Below, piece by piece: positions 1-8,297 of a stretch of 64,000 nucleotides of DNA. The position numbers and the translations under genes are program-made. Source of the DNA: an uncultured Bacteroidaceae bacterium (lineage in GTDB: Bacteria; Bacteroidota; Bacteroidia; Bacteroidales; Bacteroidaceae); assembly GCA_905233285.1 (NCBI GenBank), contig CAJODY010000015.1:1-64000 (forward strand), given 5' to 3'. The notes beneath the pieces were generated by a model that ran no database searches, was not told the DNA's origin, and saw only the letters and a list, made by a program, of their open reading frames with translations. The first letter of the stretch is position 1, and each line of letters starts with the position of its first letter.

Positions 1-120
1 CTCCTCCAGCGTCTCGCCCCGCTCCATCACGCGCCGCTCCCCGTGCTCCATGCAGTACTCCCGCAGGAACTCCAGGTCCAGCCCCTCCTTGTAGGTGTTA
101 AAGTGCTTGTTTGGTGTCAT
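1..120 (-). CDS. Crp/Fnr-like regulator, N-terminal 40 residues only
   Basis: The frame starts with ATG at 120 and runs off the left edge of the window, so only 40 residues are visible. The fragment reads like the start of a cyclic-nucleotide-binding (Crp/Fnr) domain of the Prevotella type: a short acidic helix, then YCMEHGERRVMERGETLEE, which resembles the family pattern in which a Cys-His-Gly segment precedes a K/R-x-G-E strand. The coding DNA is strikingly GC-rich compared with the AT-rich gene to its right, so it belongs to a different compositional block. A good minus-strand -7 box lies 28 bp upstream. The family call rests on a short stretch and is tentative; the existence of the ORF is better supported than its identity. 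Confidence 0.5.
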   Translation of the reverse strand, partial: MTPNKHFNTYKEGLDLEFLREYCMEHGERRVMERGETLEE

Positions 121-147
121 ATTCGCCAATTATCTGATTTGTGGGTA

Positions 148-155
148 CAAAGGTA
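148..155 (-). promoter_or_regulatory. Bacteroidetes -7 box for the Crp/Fnr-like gene
   Basis: CAAAGGTA on the plus strand reads TACCTTTG on the minus strand, an exact match to TAnnTTTG, 28 bp before the ATG at 120. No TTTG at ideal -33 spacing was found. It suggests that the left-flank gene kept its own promoter and that any island insertion occurred beyond it. Confidence 0.45.
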
Positions 156-201
156 GTCGTTTTTCAGCACAAATCGTTTCTTTTGGTTATACCACAGCCT
201 T

Positions 202-215
202 GTTTTAGACAAAAT
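202..215 (+). repeat. 14-bp direct repeat, left copy
   Basis: GTTTTAGACAAAAT occurs here and again, same orientation and exact, at 9545-9558. The two copies bracket the SIR2 gene and the six-gene AbiE/MTase operon. They could be attachment-like sites or the scar of a recombination that brought in the island. A few exact 14-mer pairs are expected by chance in 64 kb, so the placement, not the match alone, is the evidence. Confidence 0.4.
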
Positions 216-271
216 TTGCTTAAATTACGCGCGAAACGGTGATTTTATGTTTTCTTTTCGAGAAAAAGTAG

Positions 272-286
272 TACCTTTGCAAGGTA
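272..286 (+). promoter_or_regulatory. -7 box within an inverted repeat
   Basis: TACCTTTGCAAGGTA: TACCTTTG matches the Bacteroidetes -7 consensus, and the whole 15-mer is an inverted repeat (TACCTT, 3-base centre, AAGGTA). It could be a promoter with an overlapping operator for the SIR2 gene, leaving a leader of about 220 nt. The alternative is the weaker box at 481-488, which would give a short leader. Confidence 0.35.
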
Positions 287-506
287 AAATAAGATTATTT
301 GCAAAGCACCCAAATGGATATAAAAACTATTGATAATAGTAAGTATACAATTTAAAGTCCTCAACCATCTGTTTTGGACAACAGCTTCTAGTAATGTTTA
401 AAAACATGCGAACAATGATTTTATTCTCGTAAAATATTAGGGTGGCGATTAAATGTGTTTCATAGATTATCTGAGGAATACATATTTGAAATAAATATAG
501 CATCAT

Positions 507-2834
507 ATGATTGAAATTGAAAATCAGAATTCTTTAGAGCATGCTTTCCATCAAGGAATTAATTTATTTGTTGGTGCAGGCTTTTCTATCTTGGCAAAAG
601 ATAAAACAGGAAAGGCGCTACCTTTGGGTAACAAATTAGCAGATGAATTGGCGGAATATTTTGGAAAACCCCAATATTATCAGTTGCCTCAGTTATGTTC
701 TATTCTAACTAGTACTGTTGAAGGACCTTTCTATGATTATTTGACAAATCGTTTTACCGTCGAATATGTTGATCCTCTGTATTATAATCTGCAGAATATT
801 AATATAAAAAGTGTATATACCACTAATATAGATAATCTTATATTTGAAATCTATAAAAATGTCCCTGGTGTTTTTATAAACAACTTAGGAACAGATGGAA
901 AGACCACTGATAGGAATAATATTGATTACTTAGGATTGCATGGTTCTATCGTTACTTTTCCTCACAAATATATATTTGATGTAGGCTCATTGGCCACAAT
1001 TTTTAGCGATGCCCCTCGTATTTGGAGTCTGTTAGCACAATCGTTAGAACAACACCCTACAGTTTTTGTGGGTTATAGCTTTAATGATAATTCTGTTCTT
1101 CAAACATTATTATCTCAACAAACATTCACTAATGCGAGAAAGGATATATGGGTAGTTTTACGAAATGAAGACCAACAATATGCAGAATATTACCAGTCAT
1201 TAGGTTTTCATATCATAAAAGCAGATATTAAAGGTTTCTTAGAGTATATAGGAACAATAACTGGTGCTGGTGTTAAGCAAAACTTCAACAAAGATAGATA
1301 TGAATTACTAAAATCATTTTTTGTTCCTCATAATAACCATGAAGTTAAGGTTCAGCGCCCTATTAAAGAGTTCTATGAAGGAAGTTCTCCTTTGTGGTGT
1401 GATATTTTAAGTGGTCAAATATGTCGAACCCATCACTTGGCAAATATTAAAAATTGTATATATGGAAAAGGGAAAAATACTGTTATTATTGGTGCACCCG
1501 TTTCTGGGAAATCAACACTTCTTATGCAAGCTGCAAAAGAATGTGATGGTCTAGGCATGAAATTATATTTTGATAATCTAACGCAAAGTCGAGCGAAATA
1601 TATTGCAAAGTTAATTGACAAAGAGAAAGCTGTAGTTTTTATTGATAATCTTTATGATAGCATTGATGCTATTAAGGAATTAGAAAAAGATAATATTAAA
1701 ATTGTATGTTCAGATCGTAGCCATTACTATGGTATTATCTCAAATCTTATAGACGAAGAGAAGTATATAATATACAATGTTACAGCATTAAGCGATCAAG
1801 ATTTACAGAGTATTTTTAATTCCGTTCCAGAAAGTATTCGCAGAAATAGTTTGGCCAAAGAGGCAGAAGGTACCAAATATGATAAAGATACCCTGTTTGA
1901 GTTTGTTTCTAGGAATGTAAATAAAAAAAATGTAAAGGAAAGATACACTACAGCATTACGCGATTTGGAGAGTGAAGATCCTGAATTGGCTGAATTTCTT
2001 GTTTTGTGTGCCTATATGCATTCATGTCATGTACCATTACCTTTTGAAGTTGCTTATGATTATTTCGATAATTTCAGTGTAGAGGATGTCTTTTCTATGA
2101 AAGACGATGCTTCTGATATAATAAAAGACTATATACCTGAGGATGATTCATATGAAAACATGGATTATTATTATCCTCGCTCTCGATACATTGCTGATGT
2201 CATAGTAGATGCTTGTTCTAGTGATCTTCTGTCGAGGGTTTTGAATGGCGTTCTTGATAAAGTACCATATCCGCACATATGTGATTACAAGACTTTTCAC
2301 AAATATGCTTTTGATAAGAATGTAACCTTGAAGGCATTTGCTAATTGGAGAGATGGTAAAGCTTTTTATGAAAAAGCATTCATATATGACAACCGTAATC
2401 CTTATGTTTTACAACAGGGTGCTCTATACTTATCTCAAAAACGTAAGTATGATGATGCTTTCGCGTGGATAGATCGTGCTATCAGTATGACCGATGATAA
2501 ATATTTCTCTATTCGCAATTCACATGCAGTAATTTTATTTAATGCTAATATTGAGAAAAACGATAATAGCGTGAGAGAACAACTGGACAAAAGCATGCAG
2601 ATACTCGAAAAGTGTATGAATGCGGATTCCCGTAAAAGATTTCATGCACGAATATTTGCTAGTCAAGCTATTCAGTACTATGGGAGATTTAATGACGAGA
2701 AAGCGTTCAGTTATTTGAAAACCGCACGTAGTTGGTTAGAACAAATTGTTAAGTCAAACACTTGGGATGATGAAAGTGAAAAGGCATTAGCAAAACTAAA
2801 TGAAATGATTACACTATTGGGTATTACTTTTTAA
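507..2834 (+). CDS. SIR2-STAND-TPR antiphage defence protein (Avs5/SIR2-NTPase type)
   Basis: 775 residues in three parts. Residues about 10-260 are a SIR2 domain: GAGFS at 23-27, TTNID at 105-109, LHGS with the candidate catalytic H145, and a VGYSFND motif. Residues about 300-500 are a P-loop NTPase of STAND type: Walker A GAPVSGKS at 329-336, Walker B around AVVFIDN at 375. The C-terminal third (about 620-765) is helical and TPR-like and would be the sensor. Known proteins of this build bind a phage product, oligomerise and deplete NAD+, aborting infection; that role is inferred here. The gene stands alone, is far more AT-rich than its neighbours, and starts 386 bp from the left gene, consistent with transfer. 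The architecture is well supported; the trigger and exact subfamily are unknown. Confidence 0.85.
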   Translation: MIEIENQNSLEHAFHQGINLFVGAGFSILAKDKTGKALPLGNKLADELAEYFGKPQYYQLPQLCSILTSTVEGPFYDYLTNRFTVEYVDPLYYNLQNINIKSVYTTNIDNLIFEIYKNVPGVFINNLGTDGKTTDRNNIDYLGLHGSIVTFPHKYIFDVGSLATIFSDAPRIWSLLAQSLEQHPTVFVGYSFNDNSVLQTLLSQQTFTNARKDIWVVLRNEDQQYAEYYQSLGFHIIKADIKGFLEYIGTITGAGVKQNFNKDRYELLKSFFVPHNNHEVKVQRPIKEFYEGSSPLWCDILSGQICRTHHLANIKNCIYGKGKNTVIIGAPVSGKSTLLMQAAKECDGLGMKLYFDNLTQSRAKYIAKLIDKEKAVVFIDNLYDSIDAIKELEKDNIKIVCSDRSHYYGIISNLIDEEKYIIYNVTALSDQDLQSIFNSVPESIRRNSLAKEAEGTKYDKDTLFEFVSRNVNKKNVKERYTTALRDLESEDPELAEFLVLCAYMHSCHVPLPFEVAYDYFDNFSVEDVFSMKDDASDIIKDYIPEDDSYENMDYYYPRSRYIADVIVDACSSDLLSRVLNGVLDKVPYPHICDYKTFHKYAFDKNVTLKAFANWRDGKAFYEKAFIYDNRNPYVLQQGALYLSQKRKYDDAFAWIDRAISMTDDKYFSIRNSHAVILFNANIEKNDNSVREQLDKSMQILEKCMNADSRKRFHARIFASQAIQYYGRFNDEKAFSYLKTARSWLEQIVKSNTWDDESEKALAKLNEMITLLGITF

Positions 2835-3042
2835 CTATGGGTTTGTAGGCGATAGACTAAAAACGGATGGGAACCTACTATATTTATTAGCAGTGTTTAG
2901 ACCAAAGATAGTATGAAGAAATGAAGATGTAAAGTTAGCAAGAAGCTTTATTCTGATTGTTTTGGGCAATAATTATGAAATATTTACGTTAATTAAATAA
3001 AAAAATACGCTGGTGCGTATGCGATAATTAACAGAAAATGTT

Positions 3043-3050
3043 TATTTTTG
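3043..3050 (+). promoter_or_regulatory. -7 box of the AbiE/MTase operon
   Basis: TATTTTTG fits TAnnTTTG and lies 22 bp before the abiEi ATG. It is the only plausible promoter in the 238-bp gap after the SIR2 gene, and the next six genes have no gaps large enough for another clear one. Confidence 0.45.
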
Positions 3051-3072
3051 CAGACAAAATAGCAATATAGAT

Positions 3073-3888
3073 ATGAGTGGAACAACAAGTATAGCGGACT
3101 GGATTGCAGCCAAACCAAAGCGCGGCAGATACATTTTCTCGCGTGAGGAGGTGTCGGCGGCCTTCCCAGAGATGTCAGCGGAAGTTCTGTCGGCAACTCT
3201 ATCGCGGGAGGTGAGAAAGGGACGGATTATGATTCCCGTAAATGGCTTTTATGTAATCATCCCCGATGAGTATGCGCTACGCGGGTTTGCTCCGCAACCG
3301 TTCTATCTGGATGATATGATGCGACATCTGGAGCGTAACTATTATGTGGCTTTGTTGAGCGCTGGCAGTTACCATGGTGCGGCGCATCAGGCTCCAATGA
3401 TGTTTTGCGTGATGTTGGAGTCGCCCACAATGCGGGGCAAGAAAACGGATAAGTATGCTACGAAGTATTTCTACCGCTCGGCCATTCCGATGGAGTATGT
3501 GGAGCGGCGACAGACGAGAACGGGGTATATCAATGTATCATGTCCGGAACTGACGGCGGTGGATTTGGTGGCTTATCAGGAGAGTGCCGGAAGTATCACA
3601 AGGGCCGCCACGGTTCTGGCGGAGCTGGTAGAGAAAACGAATTTCGAACGCTTGGGATCGGAGTTTGTGAAAGTGGCGCCTGTGGCTTGTTTTCAGCGAC
3701 TGGGGTATATCTTGAATGATGTTTTGGAAGAGACTGAGGCTGCTGATGCGATTTACGGCTTGTTGAAGCGTACTGGTGTTCGGTTGCAGAAGGCGGCTCT
3801 GAAGCCTGGAAAGTCCATTGAGGGCTGCGAGATGAATGGGCGTTGGAAGATTGTTGTGAACGAAAAGATAGAAATTGACGAGCTATGA
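3073..3888 (+). CDS. AbiEi-type antitoxin / transcriptional autoregulator
   Basis: 271 residues. An N-terminal helical region of about 70 residues looks like a winged helix (a segment on ATLSREVRKGRI followed by a beta hairpin with a PVNGFYVI strand), then a COG5340/AbiEi C-terminal domain including the typical stretch LLSAGSYHGAAHQAP. In characterised type IV AbiE systems this protein represses its own operon and neutralises the AbiEii nucleotidyltransferase. The stop overlaps the start of the next gene by 4 nt (ATGA), as in known abiE pairs. Here the pair is also the head of a longer operon, so this repressor would control the methyltransferase, ATPase and nuclease genes as well. The family call is confident; the operon-wide control is inferred. 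Confidence 0.8.
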   Translation: MSGTTSIADWIAAKPKRGRYIFSREEVSAAFPEMSAEVLSATLSREVRKGRIMIPVNGFYVIIPDEYALRGFAPQPFYLDDMMRHLERNYYVALLSAGSYHGAAHQAPMMFCVMLESPTMRGKKTDKYATKYFYRSAIPMEYVERRQTRTGYINVSCPELTAVDLVAYQESAGSITRAATVLAELVEKTNFERLGSEFVKVAPVACFQRLGYILNDVLEETEAADAIYGLLKRTGVRLQKAALKPGKSIEGCEMNGRWKIVVNEKIEIDEL

Positions 3889-4691
3889 TACCGGTATCGT
3901 ATATAACAGAGTGGAGCGAGAAGGCACCTTGGGGCTTGAACGTGCAGGTGGAGCAAGATTTGATTATCTGCCGTGCGCTGGTGTCGATATACAGTGATGT
4001 GTTCCTTGCAGAGCATCTGGCTTTCCGTGGTGGAACAGCGTTGGGAAAGTTGTATCTGAGGCCGCAGCCCCGATATTCAGAGGACATAGATTTGGTACAG
4101 GTTATGGCAGAGCCCATCAAGGAAACGATAGACCATCTGCGGGATGCGCTCTCGTGGCTGGGCGAGCCAGCGATAAAGCAGAAGAAGCATAACAATACGC
4201 TGGTGTTCAAGGTGCAACCAACGGATGTTGATGCAGGAGAGATTCACCTAAAAGTGGAAATTAACTGCAAGGAGCATTTCTCGGTATTCCCGATGATGAA
4301 GGTTCCGTTTGCAGTGGAGAATTCGTGGTTTAAGGGGTCTTGCGAGGTTTTGACATATGAGCTGGCAGAACTGATAGGAACTAAGCTAAGGGCTGTGTAT
4401 CAGCGACGGAAGGGGCGCGACCTGTTTGACCTGTGGAAGATTCTGAGTATGGTGCCTGAGCTGGATAAAGAAAAAGTGATGCAGAGCTATGAGCGGTATT
4501 TGGAATTCACGGCATCACATCTTCCCACGTATAAGGAGTTTGTGTTGAATATGGAAGGCAAACTGCAGGACGAGGAGTTTCTGACTGATACGGATATGAT
4601 TCTGAACCCCGGCCAGGAGTATAATCCCACCATGGCGTGGGAGAAGGTTAAAGAGGAATTGGTGGAGAGATTGATGAAGGAAGGAAAGTAA
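3885..4691 (+). CDS. AbiEii/AbiGii-family nucleotidyltransferase toxin
   Basis: 268 residues. The conserved nucleotidyltransferase signature is present: FRGGTALGK from residue 47 and SEDIDL at 66-71 with the two catalytic aspartates, followed by the ELIGTKLRAVYQRRKGRDLFDLWK region typical of AbiEii (the K and RDLFDL parts are conserved). Family members act as toxins that transfer nucleotides to tRNA or other targets; the substrate here is not known. The start overlaps the antitoxin stop by 4 nt. The gene ends 13 nt before a DNA methyltransferase gene, which is not the usual neighbour of a stand-alone AbiE pair. Confidence 0.82.
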   Translation: MIPVSYITEWSEKAPWGLNVQVEQDLIICRALVSIYSDVFLAEHLAFRGGTALGKLYLRPQPRYSEDIDLVQVMAEPIKETIDHLRDALSWLGEPAIKQKKHNNTLVFKVQPTDVDAGEIHLKVEINCKEHFSVFPMMKVPFAVENSWFKGSCEVLTYELAELIGTKLRAVYQRRKGRDLFDLWKILSMVPELDKEKVMQSYERYLEFTASHLPTYKEFVLNMEGKLQDEEFLTDTDMILNPGQEYNPTMAWEKVKEELVERLMKEGK

Positions 4692-4704
4692 AAAATGAGA
4701 TGAA

Positions 4705-5964
4705 ATGAATATCTTGGACGCAAACATAGGTTCGGCGAAGGATAATATGAGCAGTCCCGTGCACAATTGGTATAAGTTCACGGCGGGTTTCTCGTATAAG
4801 TTTGTGGACATTATATTGGAAGATTCTAAGGACAAAGACATCGTTGTGTACGAACCCTTTGCAGGCTGTGGAACAACGTTGGTGGAATGCCAGAAATTGG
4901 GCTTCCGTTCCATCGGTAACGAGAGCCAGGAACTAATGTGCAACGTGATTCACGCCAAACTGAACTGGACCATTACAAAACAACAGTACACCCGCGCTAA
5001 AAACAATATAAAGAAATACGTTGAGGAGAACAAAAGGATAGCGGAAATTACCGCCAAGTTCCACCCTCTGCTTGTAACCCTCTATGATGAGCCATCGCTA
5101 AGGGAACTGTATTGCATCCGTGACGGAATAAGACGACTACGAAACAAAGATGTACAGCAATTCTTTAATTTGGCACTGAGCCAGACGCTGCACAAAGCGG
5201 CCATACACCCTATCGCCGTGCCGTATATTTCACGCTCCACTTTTCTTTCTGATTCCGGCAAGGCTTGGGAAAAGTTCCAACGGATATCGGAACATATGTA
5301 CTCAGATATACAGCAAATGCCCCATCACGAACAACTGGCCACGGTGTATAACTGGGATTCACGGCTGAAGAATGAAAACGTTGCGGATGCTTCCTGTGGA
5401 CTGTGCATCACATCACCTCCATATCTTAATAACCTGGACTACGGAGAAGTTAGCAAAGTACATAGCCATTTTTTTGAGATGACTAATGATTGGAATGACA
5501 TCACGGAGAAAGTGCGTCGTAAACTAGTGACAGGAGCCACCACACATTATAGAGACACTGAGTTTGTGATGGAAGAGTTTGCCCAAAAGGAGTTTGCCCA
5601 GCATAACCCTGATACTATGGGTAAATTGGTGGAGTTATATGGAAGAATTAAGGAGAACGCCAAACAGCGTAAAGGAAAGAAAAGCTTCCACATCCTGATG
5701 ATGCATTACTTTGAGGATATGTTCTATGTGCTGAAAGAAATGCGTAGGGTGTTGCACAATGGCGGTGAAGCATACTTGATTTTGGGAGATTCCGCTCCGT
5801 ATGGCATTTACGTGCCCACCACCCAAATATTGGGAGATATAGCATTGAGTGCCGGTTTTACAGAGTATTCTATCCATAAGATTCGCTCTCGTGGTGACAA
5901 ATGGAAAGCCCTGAAGAACAGACATAACATCTCACTTTCTGAAAATATTCTAATATTGAAATAA
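4705..5964 (+). CDS. DNA N4/N6 methyltransferase (SPPY type)
   Basis: 419 residues. An S-adenosylmethionine motif with FAGCGTTLVECQ lies near residues 51-62 and the catalytic motif TSPPY near 236-240, followed by LNNLDYGEVSK. Motif I comes before motif IV, the order found in the gamma/TRM11-like amino-methyltransferases; a C-terminal block (residues about 330-360) contains an ALILGDS-like strand, here YLILGDSAPYG. The protein should methylate adenine or cytosine amino groups in DNA; sequence specificity cannot be read. It starts 13 nt after abiEii and its TAA shares one base with the next ATG, so it is translationally coupled to the downstream cassette. No restriction endonuclease fold is recognised beside it except the PIN-like protein three genes on. 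Confidence 0.8.
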   Translation: MNILDANIGSAKDNMSSPVHNWYKFTAGFSYKFVDIILEDSKDKDIVVYEPFAGCGTTLVECQKLGFRSIGNESQELMCNVIHAKLNWTITKQQYTRAKNNIKKYVEENKRIAEITAKFHPLLVTLYDEPSLRELYCIRDGIRRLRNKDVQQFFNLALSQTLHKAAIHPIAVPYISRSTFLSDSGKAWEKFQRISEHMYSDIQQMPHHEQLATVYNWDSRLKNENVADASCGLCITSPPYLNNLDYGEVSKVHSHFFEMTNDWNDITEKVRRKLVTGATTHYRDTEFVMEEFAQKEFAQHNPDTMGKLVELYGRIKENAKQRKGKKSFHILMMHYFEDMFYVLKEMRRVLHNGGEAYLILGDSAPYGIYVPTTQILGDIALSAGFTEYSIHKIRSRGDKWKALKNRHNISLSENILILK

Positions 5965-7001
5965 TGCCCACGAAAAAGGTAGACATATCAAAAGCAAAGA
6001 CGGAGTATCTGAATCTGATTACCGAAACTGAGGCTTTGGAAATCATCCATAAGGGGTGGTCGCTTCCATTTGTCTATTCGTTTCAAGAACTGAGGGACGT
6101 GTATTTGGCTTTCTGCAAGTATGGGCAGGACGGTACGGTGGCAGAGTTCTCGAACAAGCACGTAAAGGGCGTTATCCCTGCCGTAAGGAGCAAATGGGAT
6201 GACAAAGGGCGGCGTGTGTTGGAAATCAAGAATGCGCTGATTAACTTCGGTGTCATGCACCAGAAAACACTGGTCTGCAAAAAAGGCGTTTTTAAGGAGA
6301 TTGAGCCTGGTGCCCCGTTGAGGGAAGAGGATTTAAGCGTTTTCCGTGAGATATTCTTTCACTACTTCCGTTTTCAAGAATATTGTTCACTGTTTGTGAA
6401 TCCTAGAATGACGACAAAAGAAAAACTGGCGTTGACTGAACAACAGATTATGAGACAGAGCGGCGTGCTGTATTATTACGGTTCCGTCGGTACTCGTGTG
6501 GATACATTCTTCTATACATTAAGCACCCCTGAAACGCTGTATCAGTTCCCTTTAAACGACAAGGGGAATGTGAAAGGGGGATTTGTAAGGTTCTGGGATA
6601 TGTTTCTTTCATGGGCAACCCAGCTGGAATTATTAGAGCGACTGAACATGAAACGGCAGGGGTATTTGTTGCCAAATGACAAGTCGTTCAGTGCTGCATA
6701 CTTTATAGAATCTGGCGTCAAGGTGGATGTGCAAGGAGTGTTGGACGTGAAGTTCTTTCGCCAATTGTTGATAGATATTTCTGATCTGGTGATGGAACTA
6801 TGTCTGCAATACCGTTGTGGCATCAGCATAGCGCAACAGGCCGTTTTAGACTATTATTTGGCACACTCTGACGTAGTATCACTGATAAGGACTTCCGAGA
6901 TTTTTATCAAAGAAACCGAACTGAACAAGAACGATAGAATACTTTACCCGAAATATAAAGGTAGTTTTGTTTCACATTTAAAATTAAGGAAAAATGGATG
7001 A
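5964..7001 (+). CDS. Unrecognised protein of the MTase-AAA-PIN cassette
   Basis: 345 residues that I cannot assign to a family. It is soluble, with no signal peptide or membrane segment, and alternates helix-rich stretches with short strands; the N-terminal 110 residues are Lys-rich and could hold a DNA-binding helical domain. Possible landmarks are a KGVIPAVRSKWDD stretch near residue 70 and a YYYGSVGTRVDTFFYTLS stretch near residue 175. It starts on the last base of the methyltransferase stop and overlaps the ATPase gene by 8 nt, which argues for a stoichiometric partner of those two proteins, for example a specificity or adaptor subunit. That role is inference from gene order only. Confidence 0.7.
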   Translation: MPTKKVDISKAKTEYLNLITETEALEIIHKGWSLPFVYSFQELRDVYLAFCKYGQDGTVAEFSNKHVKGVIPAVRSKWDDKGRRVLEIKNALINFGVMHQKTLVCKKGVFKEIEPGAPLREEDLSVFREIFFHYFRFQEYCSLFVNPRMTTKEKLALTEQQIMRQSGVLYYYGSVGTRVDTFFYTLSTPETLYQFPLNDKGNVKGGFVRFWDMFLSWATQLELLERLNMKRQGYLLPNDKSFSAAYFIESGVKVDVQGVLDVKFFRQLLIDISDLVMELCLQYRCGISIAQQAVLDYYLAHSDVVSLIRTSEIFIKETELNKNDRILYPKYKGSFVSHLKLRKNG

Positions 7002-8295
7002 GAAGGAGTACAAAGGCATAGAGGACATCCTGCAAATGGGGCCCGTGACGAACAAGTACGATTTATGGGACATCAAGTTCAATCCTTTCCCTAGGTCTGG
7101 TACGTCGAACATTAATGGCGGTGATGATGTAAACCGTAAGTTGAAGCCTCTTGACAGTGAAATCCTTAACGGTATTAACCAATTTATTGCAAACGCCTTG
7201 GTTCCCAACCAAGTTGAGGAACATGACCAGTTCATCAGTGCAACGATAGTGGGGGACTATGGTAGTGGCAAAACACAGCTTTTAATGTATGCCAAGTCAA
7301 AACTGAATGAAATCCGCGACAGCCAGACCTACTTAAAGCCATGTACCATCTACATTGACAATCCGGGTGGCTCCATCCTGGAATTTATCGGGACTTTGAT
7401 CAGTAAAATTGGTGAGGAGAACACACGCAAGTATGTCTGGAACCATATTCTCAATGTGATTCAGAATAGCCGCGAAATCCAAGGGCAGCTGAAACCTTAC
7501 GAACCCAACCTGTCGGTGCTTTTCCCAGACATGAAGGATTCCATCAATCCTTATAGCGATGCTAATACGGTGAGCTATAAACAGTTCCTAGACTCTTTTG
7601 TCAGGTCGTTGCCTGCTCCAAAGAAAAGGAAGTTTGACGATTTGCTAAGTGACATTGTTCAGAAGATATTGAATGAAGATACCAAGGATTCCACCGTTGC
7701 TTATTACTTCTACGAGTTCATATCATCGGACTTTGGTATCAACAAGACATGGGAAGAATTGACCAGCGGCAGCTTGAGACAAATATCGGGTAAGGAAGCA
7801 GATGTCATCAAATACATTGTGAAATTACTTAAACGAGAGGGGTATACCCATGTGTTTATTTTAGTAGATGAGTTTGAGGACCTGACCACAGGGCGTTTAT
7901 CTAAGGCGCAGTTGGATAACTATATCCATAACCTACGCACCTTGCTTGACAAACATCGCGAATGGTGCTTGTTATTTGCCATGAATCCTAAAGCCCTTTC
8001 AAGGTTGGTGGAACTTTCGCCGCCTTTGGCAGACAGAATTACTATCAGGAAGATGATAATAAACAATCTGAATGTTGCAGAGACGAAGCAAGTTATAGAG
8101 AACTATTTGAGAATAGCAGAGTTTAACGGAGAGTTCCCGTTTACTCAAGATGCTTTGGAATTCATCAACGAAACATGTGATGGAAATGTGCGTCGTATTC
8201 TTAAGGCGACGTTTGTGCTCTTTGAGTGTGCTGCTGACCAAAAGGTTAAGATAATGGGTAAGGCTTTTGTAGAAGAGAATATACCAACATTTTAA
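6994..8295 (+). CDS. AAA/ORC-like ATPase of the defence cassette
   Basis: 433 residues. Walker A GDYGSGKT at 87-94; Walker B VFILVDEFEDL at about 286-297, with an extended acidic DEFED; then a sensor-1-like region (WCLLFAMNP) and an arginine-containing helix (LADRITIRK), and a small winged-helix-like C-terminal part ending with a DGNVRRILKA segment as in Cdc6/ORC-type lid domains. It resembles the ATP-binding proteins of BREX-type loci (BrxD-like) in general plan, but I cannot place it in a named family. It overlaps the previous gene by 8 nt and is 2 nt from the PIN gene. Likely it powers or licenses the methyltransferase/nuclease pair on DNA; that function is inferred. Confidence 0.75.
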   Translation: MDEKEYKGIEDILQMGPVTNKYDLWDIKFNPFPRSGTSNINGGDDVNRKLKPLDSEILNGINQFIANALVPNQVEEHDQFISATIVGDYGSGKTQLLMYAKSKLNEIRDSQTYLKPCTIYIDNPGGSILEFIGTLISKIGEENTRKYVWNHILNVIQNSREIQGQLKPYEPNLSVLFPDMKDSINPYSDANTVSYKQFLDSFVRSLPAPKKRKFDDLLSDIVQKILNEDTKDSTVAYYFYEFISSDFGINKTWEELTSGSLRQISGKEADVIKYIVKLLKREGYTHVFILVDEFEDLTTGRLSKAQLDNYIHNLRTLLDKHREWCLLFAMNPKALSRLVELSPPLADRITIRKMIINNLNVAETKQVIENYLRIAEFNGEFPFTQDALEFINETCDGNVRRILKATFVLFECAADQKVKIMGKAFVEENIPTF

Positions 8296-8297
8296 GT

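Larger units (their letters stand above)
121..506. other. Divergent intergenic region at the left island border
   Basis: 386 bp without a gene between the leftward Crp/Fnr-like gene and the rightward SIR2 gene. It contains the minus -7 box at 148-155, copy 1 of the 14-bp direct repeat at 202-215, a plus-strand -7 box inside a small inverted repeat at 272-286, and a weaker plus-strand box (CATATTTG, 481-488) 18 bp before the SIR2 ATG. The composition turns strongly AT-rich after about position 200. No convincing small ORF or structured RNA was seen. Confidence 0.6.

Noticed and set aside
3885-4691. AbiEii as a stand-alone toxin unrelated to the cassette
   Set aside because: The 13-nt spacing and single promoter argue that it is cotranscribed with the methyltransferase, although functional linkage is not shown.
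4705-8295. BREX- or DISARM-like locus
   Set aside because: A methyltransferase next to an ATPase recalls these systems, but no PglZ/BrxZ, BrxL, BrxB, DrmA/B helicase or phospholipase-D gene is present, and the ATPase is much shorter than BrxC.
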